Assembly (NCBI GenBank): GCA_002298695.1
Contig: DBLB01000121.1
Coordinates: 490 to 20,348 of the forward strand
Source: Clostridiales bacterium UBA735
GTDB lineage: Bacteria > Bacillota > Clostridia > Oscillospirales > Oscillospiraceae
DNA length: 19,859 nucleotides
Reading direction: 5' to 3'
The notes beneath the pieces are model-generated. The model was not told the origin of the DNA, searched no databases, and saw only the letters and a program-made list of their open reading frames with translations. Shown here piece after piece: positions 7,572-15,478 of this stretch. Within the stretch, counting starts at the first letter, position 1. The number at the start of each line of letters is the position of its first letter. The position numbers and the translations under genes were made by a program.

Positions 7572-8462
7572 TCAGACACGCCGCCGACTGTACTGCTTTT
7601 GCAGGAAATTGGAGAACAGGACAATGGCGTCGCTGTAATTTTCCTTGCGCGTAACAATGGAAAGGTCGACGAGCGGCTGCTCGGCCAGACGGATGATACG
7701 CAGTTTTTCATTGTGCAGATTTTCGGCAACCTGCCGCATGATGAGCGAAACGCCGGCGTTGCTTTCAATCAGCGTTTGGATGGTGTTCAGTCGGAGGAAC
7801 TGTTTGGATACGTTTGGTGTGAAGCCGGCTTCCTCACAGAGATTCATGCAGTACTGGAACAGACCGGTCTGGCGGTTCATGAAGAAAAAGACATTATTGG
7901 CCGCCTCGCTGAGCGAAATGCTCTCCCGACTCGCCAATGGATGTGCAGCGGAGACGACGAGCACCATCTCGTCTGTGATCAGCGGCACCATCCGGCACCG
8001 TTCGTCGGAGAGGAGACAGTTGCGCAGGATGCAGGCGTCGACCTTTCGACTGAGCAGGTTCTTCATCGCGATGACGGGATCCTGCTCCTCCATAATTGTT
8101 TCGATTTCTGGGTAAAAATTGCGGAATTCCACGATATTTTCCAAAATTCCATAGCTGCTTGCGACTGGGATGATGCTGATCCGCAGCGTCTCCTGGTCAA
8201 ATTTTTTATACACCCGCATGGCGTTCATCATCAGATTATATGTGTGCGTGATCTCCCGGGCGTACTGTGCAAACGCTTTGCCTGCCGATGTGAGCTCTAC
8301 CGTCCGTGTGCTGCGGGAGAGCAGCTGGACGCCGACCTCCGTCTCCAGCGCACGGATCTGCTTGGAGAGGGAGGACTGGGAAATGTACAGCTTATCGGAT
8401 GCATTGGTGAAATTCTTCGTCTGTGCCAGCTCGATCAGATATTCCAGTTGTTTGATAGTCAA
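7572..8462 (-). CDS. LysR-type transcriptional regulator of the adjacent catabolic genes
   Basis: This 296-residue protein has the standard LysR length. The N-terminal winged helix-turn-helix (about residues 1-60) includes FTNASDKLYISQSSLSKQIR and the ALETEVGVQLLSRSTRTVELT wing. The rest is a two-lobe effector-binding domain. Translation starts with TTG (8462-8460), supported by a strong AAGGAGGT site five bases upstream and by the canonical opening MTIKQLEYLIELA. It is divergent from the UGSC-like fusion gene. The gap between them holds an ATTC-N7-GAAT box at about -65 of that promoter, and a second copy precedes the ubiD-like gene. This makes it the likely activator of both units, with a pathway substrate or intermediate as effector. 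The effector is unknown. Confidence 0.93.
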   Translation of the reverse strand: MTIKQLEYLIELAQTKNFTNASDKLYISQSSLSKQIRALETEVGVQLLSRSTRTVELTSAGKAFAQYAREITHTYNLMMNAMRVYKKFDQETLRISIIPVASSYGILENIVEFRNFYPEIETIMEEQDPVIAMKNLLSRKVDACILRNCLLSDERCRMVPLITDEMVLVVSAAHPLASRESISLSEAANNVFFFMNRQTGLFQYCMNLCEEAGFTPNVSKQFLRLNTIQTLIESNAGVSLIMRQVAENLHNEKLRIIRLAEQPLVDLSIVTRKENYSDAIVLFSNFLQKQYSRRRV

Positions 8463-8508
8463 GGGCTACCTCCTTGTAAAACGATTGTAATCAAAATCAC
8501 GTATAACT

Positions 8509-8523
8509 ATTCTGTTTCGGAAT
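8509..8523. promoter_or_regulatory. LysR-type box, copy 1 (ATTC-N7-GAAT)
   Basis: This 15-base interrupted palindrome fits the T-N11-A rule of LysR recognition sites and is centred about 65 bases before the expected transcription start. It is followed directly by AACTGTGG. The same arrangement is found at 16793-16807. It lies in the 255-base divergent gap between the LysR gene and the UGSC-like fusion, where such sites normally control both directions. Confidence 0.7.
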
Positions 8524-8544
8524 AACTGTGGGGAAAAAACGGAA

Positions 8545-8574
8545 TTGCGTCGAAGATGGTAATAATGCTATACT
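8545..8574 (+). promoter_or_regulatory. Promoter of catabolic unit 1
   Basis: TTGCGT (8545-8550), an 18-base spacer and TATACT (8569-8574) form a slightly weak core promoter, as expected for an activator-dependent one. It matches the promoter at 16829-16858 in spacing and in the flanking words GGAATTGC and GCTATA. The 5' leader to the start codon is about 137 bases. I see no clear riboswitch or attenuator fold in it. Confidence 0.65.
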
Positions 8575-8717
8575 TTTTGATGTCAGGAGCACAGAAGATT
8601 GGGCATATTGGACAGTAAATTGCCCGCACGGCCCAAAGGCACGGTGGAACCGGCCTGCACGGGAAAGCGGCGCCGGAAGCCCGGATCGGAAATTCAAACA
8701 TAGAAAGGAAGTCAAAC

Positions 8718-10430
8718 ATGCAAAAAATGAATGCACTGCTGGATCCCAGAGGGTATCAGGAAAGAACCATGATCACTCTGGCCAAACGTCCCTCGTTGGA
8801 AGAACTGAAGCACGGAAAGATTTTATTCTATAATAACACAAAGCTTGGATTTTGCAACTACTATACGGTGTTCGATCAGATCAAGAAGCATCTGAGAGAC
8901 ATCGGTTGTGACGAGACGAAATGGGTCGAGTATACCGAGACGGTCCGCGGCAAGAACGCGGAGAAGCTCGGGGAATACGCCGCAATGCTTGCAGAGGAAA
9001 AGCCGGTTGCGGCCATCGTGGCCTTCGGCGACATGGGGACGTCTTCGTCCACGACCGTCCTGACCATTGCGCTTGAAAAGCTCGGCATTCCTGCGGTCTA
9101 CATGACCGCGCCTCCGGGAACGGCCATCACCGAGGGCGTCGGTGTCTATCGTGCCGGCAACCTCTGCCTCTGCTCTGTCGATATCTACCAGGCCAGCACT
9201 GTGGAAGAGGTCGCCGCACAGGTCGACCTGAAGTGGGACTACATCCTTGCTTCCCTGACGACAAACGGCACTGAGCTGCTGAAGCTTGCGCACATTGACT
9301 TCAAGATGGACAAGGTCGCGCCCGCAAAGGACGGCCTTCTGCCGTATGCACCGGAATACCGGGAAGCCGAGGCGCAGGAGCCGGGCGCTTATATGGAAGA
9401 GGTCATGGACTACTTCAATGAGATGCACATCTCCGACGGCCTGCCCATCATTCCACCGACCAGAGCCCGCTATGAGAAGATGCTGGAATACTGCCCGTGG
9501 CCCGAGGATATGAAGCTTGTCGATCCGTCCGGCCCGAGCGGCAAGGAGATCTGCGTGAAGGATGTGGCGATTGCGGCGGTCATGGCCGGCTGCAAGCCCA
9601 CGGCGATGCCGGTGCTCGTTGCGGCGTTCAAGGCCCTCAACAGCCCGCTTTACAACTTCAACCAGTCTGTCACCACGTCCCATCCCGGCGGCAACATGTG
9701 CATCGTCTCCGGCCCCATCGCCCAGCAGATCGGCATTTCCGGCAAGCAGGGCTGCCAGGGCCCCGGCTATCCGGCCAACGCGACGATCGGACGTGCGATC
9801 AACCTGGTGCTGATGAATGTGCTGCGTTCTGTGCCCGGCGTGTGCGATCTGGACTGCATCGCCTCACAGGCTGAGTTCACCTACTGCTTTGCGGAAGAGC
9901 CGTCTCTGGCGCAGTGGAACATGATCAACGAGGATCATTTCGATTCCGACACAACAACCGTCTATCTGCTCAAGGCAGAGCCGCTGCATGATATCATCGA
10001 TTTCCTGAGCCTCAACGGCCACGATCTGCTCGACACCATCACGGCCTGCTGCACGACGCTGGGTTCGAATAACGCCTACATGCCCGGCCCGCTGGTCGTC
10101 TGCCTGACGCCGGATCATGCGATGATGCTCAAGAAGGACGGCTACACGAAGGAAATGATCCAGGAGCATATCCATCAGTATGTTTATCATCAGAACGCTA
10201 TGGTCAACGGCCGCGGCCTGAAGCCGGTCCGCCCGAAGGAATGGGCAAACCGCCATCCGCTGCCGGTCACGCGCACGCCGAAGGACGTCGAAGTCGTGAC
10301 GATCGGCGGCCGCGGCGGCCACTCCGGCGTCATCCTGCCCTGGGCGCTGCACAGCGAGGGCTGCGTCGAAGCGCTGACGCTTCCCGATGGCACCAGAGCC
10401 AAGAGCATTGAGGATTTCAAGAGAAAGTAA
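8718..10430 (+). CDS. UGSC-like domain fused to a second conserved domain; function unknown
   Basis: This 570-residue cytoplasmic protein has no signal peptide or membrane helix. Residues about 1-200 resemble the UGSC selenoprotein family. They share the LLDPRG start, the RPSLEELKHGKILFYNNTK strand and AIVAFGDMGTSSSTT, where known members have GDUGSC; the following LEKLGIPAVYM also matches. In place of Sec-Gly-Ser-Cys this protein has M106-G-T108-S109, so the redox pair is absent. Residues about 225-560 form a second domain with DGLPIIPPT (240-248), AVMAGCKP (287-294) and a conserved Gly-rich block around 332-360 (GPIAQQIGI, QGPGYPANATIGRA). From memory this block is typical of uncharacterised proteins found near UGSC genes. 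The start has AAAGGAAGT upstream. It is the first gene of the LysR-linked operon. A racemase-like or lyase role is possible, but the reaction is unknown. Confidence 0.7.
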   Translation: MQKMNALLDPRGYQERTMITLAKRPSLEELKHGKILFYNNTKLGFCNYYTVFDQIKKHLRDIGCDETKWVEYTETVRGKNAEKLGEYAAMLAEEKPVAAIVAFGDMGTSSSTTVLTIALEKLGIPAVYMTAPPGTAITEGVGVYRAGNLCLCSVDIYQASTVEEVAAQVDLKWDYILASLTTNGTELLKLAHIDFKMDKVAPAKDGLLPYAPEYREAEAQEPGAYMEEVMDYFNEMHISDGLPIIPPTRARYEKMLEYCPWPEDMKLVDPSGPSGKEICVKDVAIAAVMAGCKPTAMPVLVAAFKALNSPLYNFNQSVTTSHPGGNMCIVSGPIAQQIGISGKQGCQGPGYPANATIGRAINLVLMNVLRSVPGVCDLDCIASQAEFTYCFAEEPSLAQWNMINEDHFDSDTTTVYLLKAEPLHDIIDFLSLNGHDLLDTITACCTTLGSNNAYMPGPLVVCLTPDHAMMLKKDGYTKEMIQEHIHQYVYHQNAMVNGRGLKPVRPKEWANRHPLPVTRTPKDVEVVTIGGRGGHSGVILPWALHSEGCVEALTLPDGTRAKSIEDFKRK

Positions 10431-10454
10431 GCGAAAGACAGAGGAGGTAATGCA

Positions 10455-11987
10455 ATGGGATATTGTACATGCATGGATCAGGTCGGCAGCTATGATGCCG
10501 GGTATGATGTCATCGTATGCGGCGGCGGCACGTCCGGCGTTTCTGCGGCGATCTCCGCTGCGCGGACCGGCGCAAAGGTGCTGCTGGTCGAGCGTACCGG
10601 CACGCTGGGCGGACAGATGAGCCTCTCCGGCCCTCCGGGCTTTGCGTATGCCAGACTGTTCAATCCGCAGGGCCGGCGCGATGTCGGCGGCATTGTGGAA
10701 GAAACGTATCAGAGACTGTATCACGCGGGACATGCACTGCCGCATCTGCGGTATCCGGTTCGCGAAAAGGCTGGCTACGGCTTCTCCTACATCGACCCCG
10801 ACTGGTGGACCTATCTGATGTTCGAGATGATGGAGGAAGAGGGCGTCACGCTCCTGCTCGATACGCTGGTGACCGGCGTGACGAAGGACGGCGACAAGGT
10901 GACGGGAATCGTTGTGGAAAACTGCGACGGCCGTCATGAGATCCCCTGCAAGGTCGCCATCGACTGCACCGGCGAGGGCTATCTGTCGCTGATGGCAGGC
11001 GTGGAATGCGACATTGTCCCGCGTGACGAGGTGCAGCCGCATACGCTGGCGTTCACCGTCGACGGTGTGGACTGGGATAAGCTTCTCAACTACATCCGTG
11101 TCCATCCGGAACAGTTCTCTTTCAAACAGCTGATCTTCCCATTGCCGGATGCAAACACGAAGGAAGATGTGATGAAGATGTACCGCGACTGCTACAACAT
11201 CACGGAACTCGGCGAGATCATGGGCTTCTATGAGCTGCGTGATATTGCGCTGAAAAACGGCGACTGGCATCCATTCAGTGGTGCGGGTTTCTTCCTGACG
11301 CCGAAGGAGGGCGGGCACATCCAGGCCCACTTCCAGCATTCTTCTCAGGTTGACAACTGCATGCCGACCAACGCCTGGGATCTCAGCCGCTGCAACATCG
11401 AGTGCCGCAAGCAGAACATGATCGCCTGGCGCTTCTTCAAAAACTATGTGCCCGGCTTCGAAAATGCCTATATCACCAAGGTCTGCACCGAGCTGCGCCT
11501 GCGCGAAGGCCCGCGCATTGTCGGCGACTATGTTCTCACGCGGGACGACGTCGAGGCATGCCGTCAGTTCGACGATACCATCGGAAAATCCTCCTTCAAG
11601 GCCGGCGGTTACCACGTCGCCTCGATGGATACGCTGAACCACGTCGCAGCAACCGGTACGTCCATTCACAACAAAAGCAAAGTCGTCATGCACAAGGGTG
11701 CGCTGGCCTATCCGAAGGACGGCGGTTCGTATGATATTCCTTACCGCTGCCTCGTGCCGAAGAAGATCGACAATCTTCTGGCTGCCGGCAAGTGCGTTTC
11801 GACCGACCGACCGGCTTATCTGCGGTATCTGCATCAGACCATGGTCACCGGCCAGGCTGCCGGTGTGGCCGCAGGTGTGTGCGTCCGTGACAGCAAGACG
11901 CCGCGTGAGCTGGAGCAGAACATAAAGCCGGTACAGGAGATTCTCCAGCAGCAGGGGGCGATCCTGTTCGAGTGCCCGGTCAACTGA
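10455..11987 (+). CDS. FAD-dependent oxidoreductase (FAD_oxidored / PF12831-like)
   Basis: This 510-residue flavoprotein has a Rossmann dinucleotide-binding motif near the N-terminus (VIVCGGGTSGVSAAISAARTG, with the glycines at 23-28) and the ribose-binding acidic residue E46 in LLVERTG. It continues with LGGQMSLSG. A second FAD-contact stretch is CKVAIDCTGEGYLSLMAG (about 165-185). The C-terminal AAGKCVSTDRPAY and MVTGQAAGVAAGVCV motifs are typical of this family. Members dehydrogenate or reduce small carboxylated substrates; tricarballylate dehydrogenase is a distant functional example. A GAGGAGG ribosome site precedes the ATG. It lies 24 bases after the UGSC-like gene and one base before ubiX, so it is in the same operon. 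No CxxC or 4Fe-4S cluster motif is visible. Confidence 0.85.
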   Translation: MGYCTCMDQVGSYDAGYDVIVCGGGTSGVSAAISAARTGAKVLLVERTGTLGGQMSLSGPPGFAYARLFNPQGRRDVGGIVEETYQRLYHAGHALPHLRYPVREKAGYGFSYIDPDWWTYLMFEMMEEEGVTLLLDTLVTGVTKDGDKVTGIVVENCDGRHEIPCKVAIDCTGEGYLSLMAGVECDIVPRDEVQPHTLAFTVDGVDWDKLLNYIRVHPEQFSFKQLIFPLPDANTKEDVMKMYRDCYNITELGEIMGFYELRDIALKNGDWHPFSGAGFFLTPKEGGHIQAHFQHSSQVDNCMPTNAWDLSRCNIECRKQNMIAWRFFKNYVPGFENAYITKVCTELRLREGPRIVGDYVLTRDDVEACRQFDDTIGKSSFKAGGYHVASMDTLNHVAATGTSIHNKSKVVMHKGALAYPKDGGSYDIPYRCLVPKKIDNLLAAGKCVSTDRPAYLRYLHQTMVTGQAAGVAAGVCVRDSKTPRELEQNIKPVQEILQQQGAILFECPVN

Positions 11988-11988
11988 G

Positions 11989-12564
11989 ATGAGCGACCGG
12001 AAACGGATCGTTGTGGGGATGAGTGGAGCGAGCGGCGCTCCACTCACCATAGAGCTCCTGCAGGTGCTCCGGCAGACGGGGTGCTTTGAAACGCATCTTG
12101 TGCTGACGGAGGCAGCCCGCCAGAGCATCCCGCATGAAACCGACCGGACAGCAGAAGAGATCTGTGCACTGGCAGACGTCGTGCATCCGCTGCACGCGAT
12201 GGATGCATCCATTGCAAGCGGTTCGTTCCGGTGCAGCGGTATGATCGTCGCCCCATGCAGCATGAAGACGGCCGCAGGCATTGCCTGCGGCTACTCGGAA
12301 AACCTTCTTCTGCGTGCAGCGGACGTCACAATCAAGGAGCGGCGGCCCCTCGTGCTGCTGGTGCGGGAGTGTCCGCTCAGCCCGATCCATCTGGAAAATC
12401 TGCTCAAGCTTGCGCGGATTGGTGTCTGGATCGTTCCGATGGTGATGAATTATTACAGCTGCCCGGCGGATCTCACACAGATGAATTGTCAGCTGGTAGG
12501 AAAGCTGCTGGCGCCATTTGAACTGCATGTATCCGGTTTCCGGCATTGGGGAGAGCAAGAATGA
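11989..12564 (+). CDS. ubiX: UbiX/Pad1-type flavin prenyltransferase
   Basis: This 191-residue cytoplasmic enzyme attaches a dimethylallyl group to FMN to make prenyl-FMN, the cofactor of UbiD decarboxylases. The diagnostic motifs are all present: VVGMSGASGAP (8-18), SGSF (77-80), APCSMKTAAGIACGYSENLLLRAADV (88-113) and KERRPLVLLVRECPLSPIHLENLLKL (116-141). Near residues 150-160 the usual PPMPAFY region is changed to PMVMNYYSCP, an unusual variant near the isoprenoid pocket. The ATG follows the preceding stop after one base and has little ribosome site of its own, so it probably depends on coupling. It overlaps the next gene by four bases. Its partner would be the UbiD-like protein at 16942-18414. 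Confidence 0.95.
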   Translation: MSDRKRIVVGMSGASGAPLTIELLQVLRQTGCFETHLVLTEAARQSIPHETDRTAEEICALADVVHPLHAMDASIASGSFRCSGMIVAPCSMKTAAGIACGYSENLLLRAADVTIKERRPLVLLVRECPLSPIHLENLLKLARIGVWIVPMVMNYYSCPADLTQMNCQLVGKLLAPFELHVSGFRHWGEQE

Positions 12565-12920
12565 AGCTGGTGCTTTCTACGCCGGGGCGGGTGCGGCTTA
12601 CGCTGCGCAGTATCCGATGCTTCGGACGGATATGGGTACTGGCGACGGGCGGACGGGCGCATCTCGGCGCGTGCAGTGTCAGCAACGGCGGGAAGGTGCG
12701 CACATACTGCCGTTCCGGACACCGGGATGACATTGTGACCGAAGCGTTTGCGAACCGGCTTGCAGCCGTGGGATTGCCCAGTCTGGCGGCCGGCGGAATT
12801 CATTACGACGACATCACTTTGAACGAAATTGAAACGGTTATACGCTTGGCGGATGAAGGCGCGGATGCTATCATAAATGTGTATCATAACGGACATGTCG
12901 ACGGAGGCGAACGGAAATGA
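12561..12920 (+). CDS. LpdD-like prenylated-flavin chaperone / small UbiD-accessory protein
   Basis: This 119-residue protein lies between ubiX and the URO-D-like gene and overlaps both by four bases (ATGA at each junction). The segments ATGGRAHLGACSVS (28-41), SGHRDDIV (52-59) and AAGGIHYDDITLNEIETVI (76-94) match the pattern I know for LpdD-like proteins. Those proteins accompany ubiX-ubiD genes and help deliver or mature prenyl-FMN in decarboxylases such as gallate decarboxylase. The start at 12561 was chosen because of the overlap and the GGGGAG site seven bases upstream; an in-frame ATG at 12546 would overlap ubiX more deeply. The N-terminus, rich in Arg, is less similar. Context strongly supports the assignment, but it is from pattern memory only. 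Confidence 0.72.
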   Translation: MKLVLSTPGRVRLTLRSIRCFGRIWVLATGGRAHLGACSVSNGGKVRTYCRSGHRDDIVTEAFANRLAAVGLPSLAAGGIHYDDITLNEIETVIRLADEGADAIINVYHNGHVDGGERK

Positions 12921-13918
12921 CGAGACGCGAAAACGTGATTGCGGCGATGGAACACAAGAAGACGCTCTGGACGCCCAATGTGGTGACGGACTGCAATATG
13001 GTGCTGCAGTCGGCCGTCATGGAGCGCTATGAGGGCAAAGGGAGCGGCCCGGACGAGTTCGGCTGCATGTACGACTATAACGAGGCTGCCAGGGGACCTG
13101 TCCACCGCATCGAAGACCGTGTGGTAAAGGACATTCCGAACTGGCGCGAAGAACTGCACTTTCCGGATCTGAGGAACCGGGACTGGGAGGCAGCGGCGGC
13201 ACGCGATACTGCCGGCTGGGACCGGGAAAACCGGTTCACCATTGTACAGATGTTTAACGGGATGTTCGAACGCGCGCATATGACAATGGGGTTTCAGGAG
13301 GTCGTCTGTGCCCTGTTGGAAGAGCCGGAGGCCATGGAGGAATACTTCCAGGCGTTTGAGGACTACCGGATCGAGGTCATCCGGAATATCGCAAAATACT
13401 ACAAGCCCGATGCGATGCACATCTTTGACGACTATGGCACGGAAAGCTCTCTGATGATGTCGCCCGGGACCTGGCGCGAGCTGATCAAACCGCACCTGAA
13501 ACGGACAATCCAGGCGGTACATGACTGCGGGATGTACTACATTCTGCACTCTGACGGCTATATTGCGCCGCTGTTTGAGGATTTCATTGAGCTTGGCGCC
13601 GATGCGGTGCAGCCTTTGCAGATCTGCAATCGCCCGGGTGAGCTCAAGAAACAATACAGCGGCCAGATCTGCTTCTGCGGTGGATTCGACAATGTCGGCG
13701 TGCTGGATCGCGAAAACGCAACCGAGGAAGCAACGCGCAGGGAGGTCCGCCGCATGCTCTCCGAGATGGCCGATGGGCAGAGCTATGTCGCCTGGAGATC
13801 GACATTTTGCCGCCATCCGGACGTTTATATGAATGAGCTGAGCAAGTTCATTGTGCCCCAGATCCAGGCGGCGGGCGAGACGGTATGCGACGAGCTCATG
13901 CGATACTATACCATGTAA
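12917..13918 (+). CDS. URO-D superfamily protein (MtaA/CmuA-like, not haem synthesis)
   Basis: This 333-residue protein has the TIM-barrel pattern of the uroporphyrinogen decarboxylase superfamily: the MTRRENVIAAMEHKK start, FDDYGTESSLMMSPGTWRELIKPHLKR (about 180-205), ILHSDGYIAPLFEDFIELGADAVQPL (209-234) and FCGGFDN (253-259). H211 and C254 are placed like zinc ligands of the corrinoid/thiol methyltransferase branch, but the usual HxC is HSD here. Nothing nearby suggests haem synthesis, so a methyl-transfer, hydrolase or lyase role on the pathway substrate is more likely. The start has GGAGG nine bases upstream and overlaps the previous stop. No corrinoid protein gene is present in the window, which weakens a simple methyltransferase call. 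Confidence 0.82.
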   Translation: MTRRENVIAAMEHKKTLWTPNVVTDCNMVLQSAVMERYEGKGSGPDEFGCMYDYNEAARGPVHRIEDRVVKDIPNWREELHFPDLRNRDWEAAAARDTAGWDRENRFTIVQMFNGMFERAHMTMGFQEVVCALLEEPEAMEEYFQAFEDYRIEVIRNIAKYYKPDAMHIFDDYGTESSLMMSPGTWRELIKPHLKRTIQAVHDCGMYYILHSDGYIAPLFEDFIELGADAVQPLQICNRPGELKKQYSGQICFCGGFDNVGVLDRENATEEATRREVRRMLSEMADGQSYVAWRSTFCRHPDVYMNELSKFIVPQIQAAGETVCDELMRYYTM

Positions 13919-13943
13919 CAACAGAAGAACGGAGGAATTGCGA

Positions 13944-15440
13944 ATGAAGATGCTCATCAATGGTCGGCGGACGGAGGCGTCGGACGGCAGGACGATCGAC
14001 GTCATCAACCCGGCCAATAACGCTTTTGTCGATACGATCCCGATGGCGTCCGCCGCAGATATCGAAGAGGCGCTGGCTGCGTCCAAAGAAGGGCTGAAGG
14101 TCTGGAGCAGAACGCCGCTGCGGGAGAAAGAATGCATTTTTGAACGATTCTATCAGTTGCTCGAGGAGCATAAGCGCGAAATTCTCTCCACTCTGATCAA
14201 AGAAAGCGGATGCAGCTTCCGCAATGCGCTTATGCAGTTCCAGGGCCTCCCGGCGCTATTCCGTGGTTATCTGGAAAGTGCCAAGCGTCTGGACGGGCGT
14301 GTGCTGGTGCCAGGTACGGAGAGCGGACATGACGGCCATACCGAGCGCGATTTGCAGATCGTCACGCATGAACCGATCGGAACCGTTGTGGCCATTGTGC
14401 CGTTCAATGCCTCGATCATGCTCTTTGCTTACAAGGTCGCGCCTGCGCTGGCGGCTGGCAACTCCGTCATTGCCAAGCCGCCCACGACCAACCCACTGGC
14501 CATGACCATGGTTGCCGAGTTGCTCTGGCAGGCCGGCGTTCCGGGGAACGTTTTGCAGGTCGTCTCCGGAAGTGGCAGCGTGATCGGCGACCGGCTGATT
14601 GCGGATCCCCGTGTCGACGCCGTCACGCTGACCGGCAGCACGGACGTCGGGCTGAACGTCGCAAACCTGATGGCCAAGCGTCTGGCCCCCTGCGCGCTGG
14701 AGCTCGGCGGCAACGATCCGTTCATCGTGATGGACGACGCAGATCTCGACCGCGCGATTCAGGAGGGCGCATTCTGGCGCTTCAACTCTGCGGGCCAGGT
14801 CTGTATCTCGCCCAAACGCTTCATCGTCCACCGTTCTCTGGTCGACCGGTTTACCGACGGCGCACTGGATTTTGCCAGAACGATCCGCATGGGAACGGCG
14901 GTCGATGTTGACAAGGAACTCGACCGCTATCTGAACGCCGATTTTTCCAGTTTCCATGGCCAGGGTATGGTGATGAATTGTCTGATTTCCGAAAAAGCGG
15001 CAAAAACTGTGGAGCAGCAGGTGCAGAAGACCCTTGAGCAGGGCGCTCAGCTCATCACCGGCGGGAAGCGCAGCGGCGCATTCTTCGAACCGACCATTCT
15101 CCGCACTACGCGGGATATGGATATTATGAAGGATATGGAGATTTTTGGCCCGGTCATGCCGATCTGTGCCTTTGACACGGAGGAAGAGGCCATTGATATC
15201 GCCAATGCGAGCTGCTTCGGGTTGTCCGGGTGTGTGTTTACGCGGGATTGGAAGCGCGGCATGCGCGTGGCGCAGCAGGTGCAGTCCGGCGGTGTAGTCG
15301 TCAACGGAACGGGCACCTACCGCAATATGATGCAGCCGTTCGGCGGGTACAAGATGAGCGGCGTCGGCCGTGAGGGCTTCGCTACGCTTGGCGAGATGGT
15401 ACAGGAAAAAGTCATTGTATTCAAGGATTTTTATGATTGA
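13944..15440 (+). CDS. NAD(P)-dependent aldehyde dehydrogenase
   Basis: This 498-residue enzyme of the ALDH superfamily oxidises an aldehyde to an acid in the cytoplasm. The catalytic cysteine is C287 in FNSAGQVCISPKR, the general base is E253 in ELGGNDPF, the oxyanion Asn is N155 in PFNASI, and TGSTDVG (230-236) is the nucleotide-binding turn. Having both E253 and C287 favours a hydrolytic acid-forming enzyme over a CoA-acylating one. The start was set at 13944, 11 bases after a GGAGG site. The frame stays open upstream into the previous gene, but that extension has no support. It resembles lactaldehyde/succinate-semialdehyde-type enzymes. Next to an alcohol dehydrogenase it probably completes an alcohol-aldehyde-acid conversion. 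Confidence 0.93.
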   Translation: MKMLINGRRTEASDGRTIDVINPANNAFVDTIPMASAADIEEALAASKEGLKVWSRTPLREKECIFERFYQLLEEHKREILSTLIKESGCSFRNALMQFQGLPALFRGYLESAKRLDGRVLVPGTESGHDGHTERDLQIVTHEPIGTVVAIVPFNASIMLFAYKVAPALAAGNSVIAKPPTTNPLAMTMVAELLWQAGVPGNVLQVVSGSGSVIGDRLIADPRVDAVTLTGSTDVGLNVANLMAKRLAPCALELGGNDPFIVMDDADLDRAIQEGAFWRFNSAGQVCISPKRFIVHRSLVDRFTDGALDFARTIRMGTAVDVDKELDRYLNADFSSFHGQGMVMNCLISEKAAKTVEQQVQKTLEQGAQLITGGKRSGAFFEPTILRTTRDMDIMKDMEIFGPVMPICAFDTEEEAIDIANASCFGLSGCVFTRDWKRGMRVAQQVQSGGVVVNGTGTYRNMMQPFGGYKMSGVGREGFATLGEMVQEKVIVFKDFYD

Positions 15441-15478
15441 ATTACGGTAAATGAACTGGAAAAGGAGAGAAATGTAGT

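Noticed and set aside
8575..8717. Possible riboswitch or attenuator in the long leader of unit 1
   Set aside because: I looked for a strong conserved fold, a leader peptide and a terminator and saw only weak GC-rich pairings.
8718..10430. In-frame UGA decoded as selenocysteine in the UGSC-like gene
   Set aside because: The frame has no internal stop; the Sec position is an ordinary ATG (Met106), and no SECIS-like need arises.
9864..12281. 805-codon open frame on the minus strand across the UGSC fusion, FAD and ubiX genes
   Set aside because: It is antisense to three well-supported genes, its protein has low-complexity His/Arg-rich composition and no family motif, and such long shadow frames are expected in GC-rich coding DNA.
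13851..13943. Upstream extension of the aldehyde dehydrogenase frame
   Set aside because: The added 31 residues are Arg-rich, overlap the URO-D gene and have no ribosome site; the ATG at 13944 follows GGAGG.
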